Source: Bacteroidales bacterium
Lineage (GTDB): Bacteria > Bacteroidota > Bacteroidia > Bacteroidales > UBA932
Length of the DNA: 36,684 bases
Assembly (NCBI GenBank): GCA_017458145.1
Contig: JAFTGA010000026.1
Coordinates: 1-36,684 of the forward strand
Direction: 5' to 3'
In this document: positions 25,947-35,048 of the stretch, one piece after another
Layout of the letters: each line of letters opens with the position of its first letter
Numbering within the stretch: the stretch's first letter is position 1
Program-made: the position numbers and the translations under genes
The notes under the pieces: generated by a model
Databases searched by the model: none
What the model saw: the letters and a program-made list of their open reading frames with translations, nothing else
What the model was told of the DNA's origin: nothing

Positions 25947-27480
25947 CATCGAAATACTCGACACTACGCTCCGCGACGGCGAGCAGACCGCCGGTGTCTC
26001 GTTCAATGCGCACGAGAAGCTGGCGATTGCGCAGCTCCTGCTTGAGGAACTGCATGTGGACCGCGTGGAGGTCGCTTCGGCCCGGGTGTCCAAGGGGGAG
26101 AGCGAGGCGTTCCGCCGCATCTGCGCCTGGGCCGCCGGAGCCGGCTGCCTGGACCGCATCGAAGCCCTGGGATTCGTGGACGACGGCGTGTCCGTGGACT
26201 GGATCGCCGACGCCGGTGGCCGGGTGGTCAACATCCTGGCCAAAGGGTCCCTGCGCCATCTGGAGAAGCAGCTCAAGAAGACACCGGAGCAGCACGCCGC
26301 AGACATCTGCCGGGTGATCGGCCACGCCGGCGTGCGCGGCCTGTCGGTCAACCTCTACCTGGAAGACTGGTCGAACGGGATGGCGGATTCGCCGGACTAT
26401 GTCTTCGGCCTGCTGGAGGCGCTGCAGTTCCAGCCCGTGCACCGGGTGATGCTGCCCGATACCCTCGGGGTGCTGAATCCCTGGCTGGTCGAGGAGTACG
26501 TCGGCCGGATGCGCGCGCGTTTCCCGATGCTGCACTTCGACTTCCACGCCCACAACGACTACGGCCTCGCGGTGGCCAATACCCTCGCGGCCGCCCGCGC
26601 CGGCGTGCTGGGCGTGCACACGACCGTCAACGGGCTGGGCGAGCGCAGCGGCAATGCCCCCGTGGCGGGGGTCGTAGCGGCGCTCCGGGACCAGTTGGGC
26701 TGCACCGTGGGCGTGGATGAACGCAAACTCACGCACGTGTGCAAATACGTGGAGAGCATCTCCGGCATCCGCATCCCGGACAACGAGCCGGTGGTGGGGG
26801 AGAACGTCTTCACGCAGAGCAGCGGCGTACACGCCGACGGCGACAACAAGGCCAACCTCTACGCCAACCCGCTGCTGCCGCAGCGCTTCGGCCGCGAGCG
26901 CTCCTATGCGCTCGGCAAGATGAGCGGCAAGGCCAACATCGTCAAGAACCTGGACAAGCTGGGCATCCGCCTCACGCCCGAACAAGTCAAGCTCGTGACG
27001 CAGCGCGTCGTGGAGTTGGGCGACAAGAAGGAGGCGCTGGCGGCGGAGGACCTTCCGTTCATCGTCGCGGACGTGCTCAAGACGGCCGGCGGCGCCACGC
27101 AGGACAACATCCACATCGTCAACTACTCCCTGCAGCTGGCGCGCGGGATGCGTCCCGTGGCCATCGTCAAGGTCAGCATCCACGGCCAGGAATACGAGGC
27201 CTCGTCGCCCGGAGACGGCCAGTACGACGCCTTCATGAAGGCGCTCTGGATCATCTATGACAAGCTCGGCAAGACGCACCCCGTCCTGACGGACTACCAG
27301 GTTACCATCCCGCCGGGCGGCAAGACCGACGCCCTCGTGTCCGCGATCATCTCGTGGAAGGACGGCGACAACGAGTTCAAGACCCGCGGCATCGACTCCG
27401 ACCAGACGGAAGCCGCCATCAAGGCGACGGTCAAGATGCTCAACATCATCGAAAACATGGATTTAAATCAACTGAAATGA
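25933..27480 (+). CDS. LeuA/CimA-family synthase, probable (R)-citramalate synthase
   Basis: This second DRE-TIM metallolyase of the operon has ~515 residues. Motifs counted from the GTG start are DTTLRDGEQ (10-18), His205 and His207 in FHAHNDYG, and [11 protein letters not shown]-terminal LeuA-type dimer/regulatory region follows. It is clearly diverged from leuA at 22487, which is the better isopropylmalate synthase. A citramalate synthase (pyruvate plus acetyl-CoA) would use LeuCD and LeuB to make 2-oxobutyrate for isoleucine. That fits its position between leuD and leuB and the absence of ilvA here. Substrate specificity is inferred. No ATG fits: candidates are GTG 25933 (a GAGG lies 10 bases upstream), TTG 25918 and TTG 25900. 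It overlaps leuD by 14 bases or more. Confidence 0.75.
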   Translation: MQGNSIEILDTTLRDGEQTAGVSFNAHEKLAIAQLLLEELHVDRVEVASARVSKGESEAFRRICAWAAGAGCLDRIEALGFVDDGVSVDWIADAGGRVVNILAKGSLRHLEKQLKKTPEQHAADICRVIGHAGVRGLSVNLYLEDWSNGMADSPDYVFGLLEALQFQPVHRVMLPDTLGVLNPWLVEEYVGRMRARFPMLHFDFHAHNDYGLAVANTLAAARAGVLGVHTTVNGLGERSGNAPVAGVVAALRDQLGCTVGVDERKLTHVCKYVESISGIRIPDNEPVVGENVFTQSSGVHADGDNKANLYANPLLPQRFGRERSYALGKMSGKANIVKNLDKLGIRLTPEQVKLVTQRVVELGDKKEALAAEDLPFIVADVLKTAGGATQDNIHIVNYSLQLARGMRPVAIVKVSIHGQEYEASSPGDGQYDAFMKALWIIYDKLGKTHPVLTDYQVTIPPGGKTDALVSAIISWKDGDNEFKTRGIDSDQTEAAIKATVKMLNIIENMDLNQLK

Positions 27481-28535
27481 ACCTGAAAATAGCCCTTTTG
27501 CCCGGGGACGGCATCGGCCCCGAGGTCATCGGCCAGGCGGTCAAGTCCGTGGACGCCGTCTGCCGGAAGTTCGGACACGAGGTGTCCTATCATTTCGCGT
27601 ATGCGGGCGCCTGCGCCATCGACCGCTTCGGCGACCCGTTCCCGGAGGACACCTACCGGACCTGCCTGGCGTGCGATGCGGTCCTGTTCGGCGCCGTGGG
27701 CGATCCCAAGTACGACAACGATCCGACGGCGAAGGTGCGTCCGGAGCAGGGCCTGCTGGCGATGCGAAAGCAACTCGGGCTGTTTGCCAACCTGCGTCCC
27801 GTAGAGACCTTCAAGCCGCTGGTCCACAAGTCCCCGCTCAAGGAAGAACTCGTGGACGGGGCCGACTTCCTCTGCATCCGGGAGCTCACCGGGGGGATGT
27901 ATTTCGGCGAGAAAGGGCGGCTCGACGGGGGAGACACCGCCTACGACACCAACATCTATCACCGCTACGAGATCGAGCGGATCCTCCGGCAGGCGTTTGA
28001 ATTCGCCCGCAGGCGCCGGCGGCACCTCACCGTGGTGGACAAGGCCAACGTGCTGGAGTCTTCCCGCCTGTGGCGCCAGGTCGCCCAGGAGATGGCGCCG
28101 CAATATCCGGACGTCACCACTGACTATATGTACGTGGACAACGCCGCGATGAAACTCATCACGGGACCGAAGTGGTTCGACGTGATCGTGACGGAAAACA
28201 CCTTCGGCGACATCCTCACCGACGAGGCGAGCGTGGTCTCCGGCTCGATGGGACTGCTGGCCTCCGCCTCCATCGGCGAGAAGACCGGCGTCTATGAGCC
28301 GATCCACGGATCCTACCCCCAGGCGGCCGGAAAAAACATCGCGAACCCCCTCGCGGCCATCCTTTCGGCCGCGATGATGTTCGAATATGCCTTCGGTCTG
28401 ATGGACGAAGGGGCTGCAATTCGTAAAGCGGTGTCAGCCAGCATAGAAAACAATATTGTCACCGAAGATTTGGCCCCTTCAGGACAGGCATTTCCGACCT
28501 CCGGAGTGGGTGATTGGGTAGCAGAACACATCTGA
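27477..28535 (+). CDS. leuB: 3-isopropylmalate dehydrogenase
   Basis: The 352-residue enzyme oxidises and decarboxylates 3-isopropylmalate with NAD+. It starts [17 protein letters not shown], with the substrate and cofactor loop GDGIGPEV at 10-17. It shows [15 protein letters not shown], the catalytic Lys in VVDKANVL, the metal site [14 protein letters not shown], and [18 protein letters not shown]. The ATG overlaps the stop of the previous gene by 4 bases (ATGA); codons before it in the open frame belong to that gene in another frame. The last ~35 codons are AT-rich relative to the body. Confidence 0.96.
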   Translation: MNLKIALLPGDGIGPEVIGQAVKSVDAVCRKFGHEVSYHFAYAGACAIDRFGDPFPEDTYRTCLACDAVLFGAVGDPKYDNDPTAKVRPEQGLLAMRKQLGLFANLRPVETFKPLVHKSPLKEELVDGADFLCIRELTGGMYFGEKGRLDGGDTAYDTNIYHRYEIERILRQAFEFARRRRRHLTVVDKANVLESSRLWRQVAQEMAPQYPDVTTDYMYVDNAAMKLITGPKWFDVIVTENTFGDILTDEASVVSGSMGLLASASIGEKTGVYEPIHGSYPQAAGKNIANPLAAILSAAMMFEYAFGLMDEGAAIRKAVSASIENNIVTEDLAPSGQAFPTSGVGDWVAEHI

Positions 28536-28560
28536 AAATAGGGTATTATAAGCAAAGATT

Positions 28561-29598
28561 ATGGCACAGATCAATTGGGATACTTTGGGCTTTGACGCCT
28601 ACCGCACCCGGACTGTTGTCCTGGCGCATTACCAGGACGGGGCTTGGTCCGGGATCAAGCTTGACGAGTCCTTCTCGTTCACGATCGATCCCTTCATGCA
28701 GGGCCTGCACTATGCGATTTCCTGCTTCGAGGGACTGAAAGCTTTCCGCCAGAAAGACGGCTCGATCGCCATCTTCCGGCCGGAGAAGAATGCGGCCCGG
28801 ATGGCCCGTTCAGCACGTTTCCTGGGCCTCCCGGAGCCCTCTGAGGAGATGTTTATCAAGATGTGCGAGCTCTGCGTGAAGAACAATCTGGAGTTCCTTC
28901 CGCCCTACGGCCACCAGGCGTCGCTGTACCTGCGCCCGCTGCTTTTCGCCCCGCATCCGCAGATGCAGCTGGTCCCTTATCCGGAGGTGATCTTCGCCGT
29001 GATGTGCGCTCCCGCGGGCTCCTACTACGGCGCCCACCTGCGCTCCGCGGCGGCCGTGATCCCCGGCGACTTCGACCGGGCCGCCCCCAAGGGAACGGGC
29101 AGCTACAAGCTCTCCGCCAACTACGCCGGCACCTTCGTGCCCTACAAAATCGCCCACGAACAGGGCTATGCGGAGCTGCTGTACCTCAATTCCGCGACCC
29201 GCGAGTTCGTGGATGAGTTCGGCTCTTCCAACTTCTTTGGAATCAAAGACGGAAACAAATATGTTACCCCTCTTTCGGACAGTGTTTTGCCCTCCATCAC
29301 GAACCTGACGCTGCAGGAATGCGCCGCAGATTTCGGGATGAGCGTGGAGAAGCGCCCGGTGCCGCTGGAAGAGCTTGCTGAGTTCAGCGAGGCGGGCGGC
29401 TGCGGCACGGCCGTGGTGATCACGCCGATGTCCCATATCGACATCAAGCCCGTGCTCGCGGAGCCGACGGTCTCCCGCAGCTTCCGCTATGAGCCGGACG
29501 GACAGGTGGGCCCCGTCTGCACGAAACTCTACAAGCAGATCACCGGAATCCAGTTCGGCGAACTGGAGGATGTCCACGGCTGGTGCCATAAGATTTAG
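28561..29598 (+). CDS. ilvE: Branched-chain amino acid aminotransferase
   Basis: The 345-residue fold-type IV PLP enzyme performs the final transamination for leucine, isoleucine and valine. The PLP Lys183 is in GTGSYKLSANYAG. Other class IV features are MQGLHYAISCFEGLKAFR, YLRPLLFA, and NFFGIKDG with TPLSDSVLPSITN. The length fits the type II bacterial enzymes. It starts 25 bases after leuB, the largest gap in the plus-strand unit, and is followed 6 bases later by another aminotransferase. Codons around 29222-29300 shift toward AT-ending forms. Confidence 0.94.
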   Translation: MAQINWDTLGFDAYRTRTVVLAHYQDGAWSGIKLDESFSFTIDPFMQGLHYAISCFEGLKAFRQKDGSIAIFRPEKNAARMARSARFLGLPEPSEEMFIKMCELCVKNNLEFLPPYGHQASLYLRPLLFAPHPQMQLVPYPEVIFAVMCAPAGSYYGAHLRSAAAVIPGDFDRAAPKGTGSYKLSANYAGTFVPYKIAHEQGYAELLYLNSATREFVDEFGSSNFFGIKDGNKYVTPLSDSVLPSITNLTLQECAADFGMSVEKRPVPLEELAEFSEAGGCGTAVVITPMSHIDIKPVLAEPTVSRSFRYEPDGQVGPVCTKLYKQITGIQFGELEDVHGWCHKI

Positions 29599-29604
29599 GG
29601 AGCG

Positions 29605-30921
29605 ATGAAGGTTTTCAGTGAGACGCTCATCGCCGAGGCCTGCCGCGAGAACAGCATTGCCGACCTGTCCACCGCCACGATCGGGGAGATCCTGCTGGCG
29701 GCGCAGTATCTCGAGCAGAAGACAGGAATCCCTTTCGTCCGGATGGACCAGGGCTCCCCGGGCCTGCCCGCGAACCGCTACGGGATCGAAGCCGAGAAGC
29801 GGGCGCTGGACCGGGGCGTGGGCGCGCATTATCCGCCTGCGGCGGGGGTGCCGGAGTTGAAGGAGGCGGCGTCGGAATTCATCCGCGCCTTCATCGACGT
29901 GGAGGTGAGTCCGCGCAGTTGCGTGCCGACCACGGGCAGCGTGGCGGCGTCGTTCGGCGCCTTCATCGCCTGCACGCAGCGCCTGCCGGGCAAGGACAAG
30001 GTCCTGTTCATCGATCCGGGTTTCCCGATCCAGAAGTCGCAGCTGCGCGTGCTGGGGATCGGCTGGCGGGAATTCGACATCTACGCCTGGCGCGGCGCCG
30101 CACGGCTTCGCGAGAAGCTGGAGGCGGAGCTTGCCGCGGGCGACATCGCCGCCATCATCTACTCCAATCCCAACAACCCGGCCTGGATCTGCCTGGAAGA
30201 GGAGGAACTGCAGGTAATCGGCGAGCTGGCCACGAAGTGGGATGCCGTCGTGCTGGAAGACCTGGCGTATTTCTGCATGGACTACCGGCGGGACCTCGGC
30301 CGTCCGTACGAGCCGCCGTTCCTGCCCACCGTGGCCCGTTATACGGACAATTACATCCTGATGCTGTCCTCGTCCAAGATCTTCAGCTATGCGGGCCAGC
30401 GGATGGCCCTCTGCTGCATCGGGGACCGGCTCTACGAGAAGCAGTATCCCGCGCTCGCGCAGCGCTACCAGGACGCCGGCGTGTTCGGCGTCACGCTCAC
30501 GGCCTCGATCCTGTATATGATCACGAGCGGCTGCACGGCCAGCACGCAGTACGGCTATGCCGAGATGCTGCGCCTGAGCTGCGAGGGGAAGATCGATTTT
30601 GTGGAGGACACGCGCGAGTATGCGCGGCGTGCGCAGCGTATGAAGGAGATCTTCTGCCGGCACGGCTTCACGGTGGTCTATGACCGCGACGTGACGCAGC
30701 CGGTCGGGGATGGATTCTTCTTCACCCTGGGCTATGAGGGCCTGAGCGGGGACGAGCTGGTGGTGGAACTGATGTACTATGGCGTCAGCTGCATCTCCCT
30801 GTCCACGACCGGGAGCCTGCGCCAGGGCGTGCGCGGATGCACGAGCCGGATGCGCGAGGAGCTCTACCCCGTGTTGGACGAGCGGATGGCGGAGTTTGCA
30901 CGGGATCACAAGAAGGAATAG
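29605..30921 (+). CDS. Class I/II PLP-dependent aminotransferase, substrate unassigned
   Basis: The 438-residue fold-type I protein has the PLP Lys258 in LSSSKIFSYAGQRMA, IYSNPNNPAWICLE around residues 189-202, LEDLAYF with the cofactor Asp, and an N-terminal MDQGSPGLPANRYG. I cannot assign it to a specific transaminase; it does not look like DapL or the standard AspC. It is embedded between ilvE and metX, so its substrate is probably a keto acid or amino acid of the branched-chain or aspartate families (for example aspartate, alanine/valine or a methionine precursor), but this is inference. It starts 6 bases after ilvE and ends 5 bases before metX. Confidence 0.8.
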   Translation: MKVFSETLIAEACRENSIADLSTATIGEILLAAQYLEQKTGIPFVRMDQGSPGLPANRYGIEAEKRALDRGVGAHYPPAAGVPELKEAASEFIRAFIDVEVSPRSCVPTTGSVAASFGAFIACTQRLPGKDKVLFIDPGFPIQKSQLRVLGIGWREFDIYAWRGAARLREKLEAELAAGDIAAIIYSNPNNPAWICLEEEELQVIGELATKWDAVVLEDLAYFCMDYRRDLGRPYEPPFLPTVARYTDNYILMLSSSKIFSYAGQRMALCCIGDRLYEKQYPALAQRYQDAGVFGVTLTASILYMITSGCTASTQYGYAEMLRLSCEGKIDFVEDTREYARRAQRMKEIFCRHGFTVVYDRDVTQPVGDGFFFTLGYEGLSGDELVVELMYYGVSCISLSTTGSLRQGVRGCTSRMREELYPVLDERMAEFARDHKKE

Positions 30922-30926
30922 TTTAG

Positions 30927-31976
30927 ATGCGATATAATAAACTTGTCATAGACAAACCGTTCGAGTTTGAAGGAGGTGGCCGGATCGACCACCTGGACCT
31001 GGTGTACTACACTTCGGACCGGGAATACCGGCCCGGCGATGTCGTCGTGTGGATCTGCCATGCGCTGACCGGCAATGCCAATCCCGAGGACTGGTGGCCG
31101 CAGCTGGTGGGACCGGGCAAACTCTTCGATCCCGACAAGTTCTTCATCGTGTGCGTGTCGATGCTCTGCTCTCCCTACGGCGAGACGGGCCCGGCCTCGG
31201 TCAACCCGGCGGCAGGACGGCCGTATTTCTTTGATTTTCCGCGCACGACCGTGCGCGACATCGTCGCCGCCGAGATCCTCGTGCGCAAGCACCTCGGCAT
31301 CGGACGGATCGACCTGATGCTCGGTCCGTCGATCGGCGGCTTCCAGGCCCTGGAGTGGGTGATCATGGAGCCGGAGGTGGTGCGGGAGGTGGTCTTCCTC
31401 GCCACCGCCACGCGCGTCACGCCCTTCATGACGGCGTTCAACGAGTCGCAGCGCCTGGCGCTCAAGGCCGACCCGACCTTCCTGGCGGCGGAGAGCCTCG
31501 AGGGCGGCCGCGCGGGCCTGGTCTGCGCCCGCTCCATCGCCCTGATCTCCTACCGCACCTTCGCGGGTTACAATTACACCCAGGCGGAGCCGGAGGAGGA
31601 CACGCTCTTCGCAGACCGTGCGGCGTCCTATCAGCGCTACCAGGGCGAGAAGCTTGTCCGGCGCAGTTTTGATGCCTACAGCTACTGGTATCTGACCTAT
31701 GCGCTGGACAGCATGAATGTGGGACGTGGCCGGGGCGGGGTGGAGGCGGCGCTCGCGCGTATCCAGGCTTCCTGCATGATGATCAGCATCGACAGCGACG
31801 TGCTTTTCCCGCCGAGCCACGGCCGCTCCACCGTGGCCGCGCTCAAATATGCTGCCTACCGGGAGATCACCTCTCCCTTCGGCCACGACGGCTTCCTGAT
31901 CGAGAACGATCAGCTGACCGCCATCCTGCAACCCCTGCTCGAAAGATTAACCGTTAGTAAAGATAAGTCCTTGTAA
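30927..31976 (+). CDS. metX: Homoserine O-acetyltransferase (MetX family)
   Basis: The 349-residue alpha/beta-hydrolase-fold enzyme activates homoserine for methionine synthesis. Signatures are WICHALTGNA, the nucleophile Ser135 in LGPSIGGFQALEW, the catalytic Asp291 in SDVLFPP and His320 in FGHDGFL. The nucleophile elbow reads GPSIGG where many homologues have GGSMGG. Acetyl versus succinyl donor cannot be proven from sequence, although the MetX family is mostly acetyl-specific. Homoserine comes from ThrA, encoded by the divergent operon. It lies 4 bases before lysC. Confidence 0.9.
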   Translation: MRYNKLVIDKPFEFEGGGRIDHLDLVYYTSDREYRPGDVVVWICHALTGNANPEDWWPQLVGPGKLFDPDKFFIVCVSMLCSPYGETGPASVNPAAGRPYFFDFPRTTVRDIVAAEILVRKHLGIGRIDLMLGPSIGGFQALEWVIMEPEVVREVVFLATATRVTPFMTAFNESQRLALKADPTFLAAESLEGGRAGLVCARSIALISYRTFAGYNYTQAEPEEDTLFADRAASYQRYQGEKLVRRSFDAYSYWYLTYALDSMNVGRGRGGVEAALARIQASCMMISIDSDVLFPPSHGRSTVAALKYAAYREITSPFGHDGFLIENDQLTAILQPLLERLTVSKDKSL

Positions 31977-31980
31977 GAAT

Positions 31981-33294
31981 ATGAAAGTGATGAAATTCGG
32001 CGGCACCTCCGTGGGGTCCGCCCAGCGCATCAAGAATGTGGCGGAACTCATCGGCCACGCCGGCCGCAACATCGTGGTCCTTTCCGCGATGTCCGGCACG
32101 ACCAACAGCCTGGTGGAGATCTCCGACTATCTCTTCAACCGCAACGTCGAAGGCGCGCGGGAGACGATCGACCGTCTCGCCGCGAAGTACCGCAGCGTCA
32201 TCGAGGAACTCTATGCCACCGCCGAGGCGCGCGACAAGGCACAGCAGTACGCCGACGGCGTGTTTTCCTATATCAAGACCTTCACCAAGAAACTCTTCAC
32301 CCAGGTGGAGTCCAAGATCATCATCGGCCAGGGCGAACTCCTGTCCACGCATATGATGGCCTTCTACCTGGAGGAGAAGGGGATTGAGGTGCAGCTGCTG
32401 CCGGCGCTCGATTTCATGAAGATCGACGCCCACGGCGAGCCGGACACGGACTACATCCGCGAGAAACTCTGCCCGTTGCTGGAGAAATATGCCAAGGCTC
32501 CGCTCTACATCACGCAGGGTTTCATCTGCCGCAATACCCACGACGAGATCGACAACCTGCAGCGCGGCGGGTCGGACTATACCGCTTCGCTGATCGGTGC
32601 GGCCGTGGGGGCCGACGAGATCCAGATCTGGACCGACATCGACGGGATGCACAACAACGACCCGCGCATCGTGGACCATACGGCCGCCGTGCGGCACCTC
32701 CACTTCGAGGAGGCCGCCGAACTGGGCTATTTCGGGGCCAAGATCCTGCATCCGACCTGCATCCAGCCGGCCAAGTTCGCAGGTATCCCGGTGCTGCTGC
32801 TCAATACGATGCAGCCAGACGCCCCGGGCACGCTGATCGACAACGTCCCCGAGTCCGGGACCATCAAGGCCATCGCCGCCAAGGACAACATCACCGCCAT
32901 CCGCATCAAGTCCTCGCGGATGCTGCTTGCGCACGGTTTCCTTCGGAAGGTCTTCGAGATCTTTGAGAGCTGGCAGACTTCGATCGATATGATCTGCACC
33001 TCGGAGGTGGGCGTGTCGATGAGCATTGACAACACCCGGCACCTGGGCGAGATCGTGCACGACCTCAAGAAATACGGCACCGTGGGCGTGGACCTGGATA
33101 TGTGCATCATCTGCGTGGTGGGCGACATGGACTGGGAGAACGTGGGCTTCGAGTCCCGCGCGATGGAGGCGATGAAGGACATCCCCGTGCGGATGATTTC
33201 CTACGGCGGCAGCAACTACAACATTTCCTTCCTGGTGAAGGGGGAGGACAAGGCGCGCGCTCTCCGCTCCTTGAGCAAATGCCTGTTTGAGTAA
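31981..33294 (+). CDS. lysC: Aspartate kinase, monofunctional
   Basis: The 437-residue protein starts MKVMKFGGTSVGS, with KFGGTS at 5-10. It contains GRG-type substrate motif RGGSDYTASLIG, WTDIDGMHNNDPR, and a tandem ACT region in the C-terminal third (AIRIKSSRMLLAHGFL; CIICVVGDMDWEN; SNYNISFLV). It phosphorylates aspartate. Because it overlaps lysA by one base, it is probably the isozyme dedicated to lysine, complementing ThrA; lysine feedback is expected from the pairing but not shown. Confidence 0.95.
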   Translation: MKVMKFGGTSVGSAQRIKNVAELIGHAGRNIVVLSAMSGTTNSLVEISDYLFNRNVEGARETIDRLAAKYRSVIEELYATAEARDKAQQYADGVFSYIKTFTKKLFTQVESKIIIGQGELLSTHMMAFYLEEKGIEVQLLPALDFMKIDAHGEPDTDYIREKLCPLLEKYAKAPLYITQGFICRNTHDEIDNLQRGGSDYTASLIGAAVGADEIQIWTDIDGMHNNDPRIVDHTAAVRHLHFEEAAELGYFGAKILHPTCIQPAKFAGIPVLLLNTMQPDAPGTLIDNVPESGTIKAIAAKDNITAIRIKSSRMLLAHGFLRKVFEIFESWQTSIDMICTSEVGVSMSIDNTRHLGEIVHDLKKYGTVGVDLDMCIICVVGDMDWENVGFESRAMEAMKDIPVRMISYGGSNYNISFLVKGEDKARALRSLSKCLFE

Positions 33295-34451
33295 TGCTGA
33301 AGGGCGATTTCCCGGTGGACCGCTTCCGAGGTCTGCGGACACCGTTCTATTACTATGACCTCCCGCTGCTGCGGCGCACGCTGGACGCCGTGCAGGAGCA
33401 GCTGGACCGGAATCCCGATTTTCGGATGCACTACGCGGTCAAGGCCAACTTCAACCCGCGTATCCTTGCGGAGATCGCTTCGCGGGGTTTCGGCGCCGAC
33501 TGTGTGAGCGGAGGCGAGGTGCAGGCGGCGCTGGACGCCGGCTTTGCGCCGGAGCGCATCGTCTATGCCGGGGTGGGCAAGAGCGACGAGGAAATCCTCC
33601 TGGCGCTGCGTGCGGGCATCGCGCGTTTCAACGTGGAGTCCGCGGCGGAACTGGAGGTGATCGACTCGCTGGCCGCTTCGATGGGCTGCGTGGCGCCGGT
33701 CAGCCTGCGCATCAATCCGGACATCGGCGCACATACGCACGCCGGGATCACCACCGGCCTGGCGGAGAACAAGTTCGGCATCAACTACGAGCAGCTGGAC
33801 GAGGTGATGGAGCTCGCACTCGGGCTGGAGCATATCCGTTATTGCGGACTGCATTTCCACATCGGGTCGCAGATCCTGGACATGATGGATTTCACGGCGC
33901 TGTGCAACCGCGTCAACGAGCTGGTCGTGCGCCTGCAGCGCGGCGGCCGCCCGGTGGGCGATATCAACGTGGGCGGTGGCCTGGGCATCAATTACCAGCA
34001 CCCCAACCATCTGCCGGTGGCGGATTTCGGGGCCTATTTCGATACCTTCCGCCGGCACCTGCGCCTGCCGCAGGGCACGCCGGTCCATTTCGAGCTCGGA
34101 CGCAGCATCGTGGCGCCCTGTGGTTCGCTGATCGCCCGCGTGCTCTATGTCAAGCAGGGGACGCACAAGCAGTTCGCCATCATCGACGGCAGTATGACCG
34201 AGCTGGTGCGTCCGGCGATGTACCGGGCCTATCACCGGGTGGAGAACCTGACTTCGGACGAGCCGGAGGAGGTCTATGACGTGGTGGGGCCGGTGTGCGA
34301 GAGTTCCGACGTGTTCATCAAGGAGTTTGCGATGGACCGGTGCCGCCGGGGTGATTTCGTGGCTGTCCGCTCCGCGGGCGCCTATGGCGAGTCGATGGCT
34401 TCCCGCTACAATTGTCACCCCCTGCCGGAAGCCTACTTCTTCGAAGGTTAG
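33294..34451 (+). CDS. lysA: Diaminopimelate decarboxylase
   Basis: The 385-residue fold-type III PLP enzyme makes lysine from meso-diaminopimelate. The PLP Lys50 is in MHYAVKANFNP, the phosphate-binding INVGGGLGINY lies near residue 225, LHFHIGSQI and ELGRSIVAPCG are conserved, and the second-subunit active-site Cys335 is in VCESSD. It is slightly shorter than E. coli LysA (420) and lacks a long N-terminal segment, but all key motifs are present. The start overlaps the lysC stop (TAATG). It is the last gene of the 14-gene unit. The other dap genes are not in the window. Confidence 0.95.
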   Translation: MLKGDFPVDRFRGLRTPFYYYDLPLLRRTLDAVQEQLDRNPDFRMHYAVKANFNPRILAEIASRGFGADCVSGGEVQAALDAGFAPERIVYAGVGKSDEEILLALRAGIARFNVESAAELEVIDSLAASMGCVAPVSLRINPDIGAHTHAGITTGLAENKFGINYEQLDEVMELALGLEHIRYCGLHFHIGSQILDMMDFTALCNRVNELVVRLQRGGRPVGDINVGGGLGINYQHPNHLPVADFGAYFDTFRRHLRLPQGTPVHFELGRSIVAPCGSLIARVLYVKQGTHKQFAIIDGSMTELVRPAMYRAYHRVENLTSDEPEEVYDVVGPVCESSDVFIKEFAMDRCRRGDFVAVRSAGAYGESMASRYNCHPLPEAYFFEG

Positions 34452-34479
34452 TCTTGGGCGGACGGATCCCCGCGGACGG

Positions 34480-34497
34480 CCGGAAATTGTTTTCCGG
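34480..34497. terminator. Hairpin after lysA
   Basis: CCGGAAA (34480-34486) and TTTCCGG (34491-34497) form a perfect 7-bp stem with loop TTGT, 28 bases after the lysA stop and before the next promoter. There is no U-run after it. It could end the long operon, but the call is tentative. Confidence 0.35.
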
Positions 34498-34531
34498 ACA
34501 GGTTGCCGGATACGGCGAAACGAATTTTTTC

Positions 34532-34539
34532 TATATTTG
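34532..34539 (+). promoter_or_regulatory. Bacteroidota-type -7 promoter element (TATATTTG)
   Basis: TATATTTG matches the TAnnTTTG consensus of the Bacteroidota primary sigma factor exactly and lies 29 bases before the lipoprotein start at 34569, a normal leader length. A clear -33 TTTG at the usual spacing is not seen. Confidence 0.6.
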
Positions 34540-34568
34540 CAAGAACAAATAGTAAAAATACCAGAGGT

Positions 34569-35048
34569 ATGAAAATTCTCAAACGTCTCGCAGCAGCGGT
34601 GGCATCCATCGCTCTGCTCTCCTCCTGCTCTATTCTTAAAAGTGTGGCTACCAGCGCTCTGACGTCCGGTTCCAATACCGGTGCCGCCATCTCCCAGCTG
34701 GCTACCGCGCTTGGCCAGGCCGGCAATATCGACCTGGGCAGCATCACGAACATCATCAATCTCGGACAGATCCTCCGGGGCGCCAAGTCCGTGACGGGTG
34801 CCAATGCTTCCTATCTGGATACGTTTATCAACGGTATGATCCAGGGCTCCGCCAACAAGATCAACACCTCCAACGTGAACAGCGTGATCAGCGGACTTCA
34901 GTCGCTGGCCGGAATGGACACCGCCGCACTGAAGAATGCCGCGACGAAGGCGGCGCTGACCGGTGCCGTGAGCGCTGTCAACCCTTCCGATCCGGGTGTG
35001 TCCCAGGCTCTTTCCCAGGTGACCAGCATCCTCGGGCTGCTCAAATAG
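34569..35048 (+). CDS. Small predicted lipoprotein of unknown function
   Basis: The start is placed at ATG 34569, since the promoter lies just upstream and the protein then begins with a clean lipoprotein signal MKILKRLAAAVASIALLSSC, lipid-anchored at Cys20. The mature part (to residue 159) is rich in Ala, Ser, Asn, Gly and Leu (for example ISQLATALGQAG and SVISGLQSLAGM) and has no charged catalytic motif that I recognise. It is probably helical. It has its own promoter and is not obviously part of the biosynthetic operon. Its 3' end overlaps the convergent thioesterase gene by 8 bases. Function unknown. Confidence 0.8.
   Translation: MKILKRLAAAVASIALLSSCSILKSVATSALTSGSNTGAAISQLATALGQAGNIDLGSITNIINLGQILRGAKSVTGANASYLDTFINGMIQGSANKINTSNVNSVISGLQSLAGMDTAALKNAATKAALTGAVSAVNPSDPGVSQALSQVTSILGLLK

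Noticed and set aside
27354-27476. Upstream extension of leuB
   Set aside because: It lies within the previous gene in another frame; [12 protein letters not shown] at 27477 is the family start.
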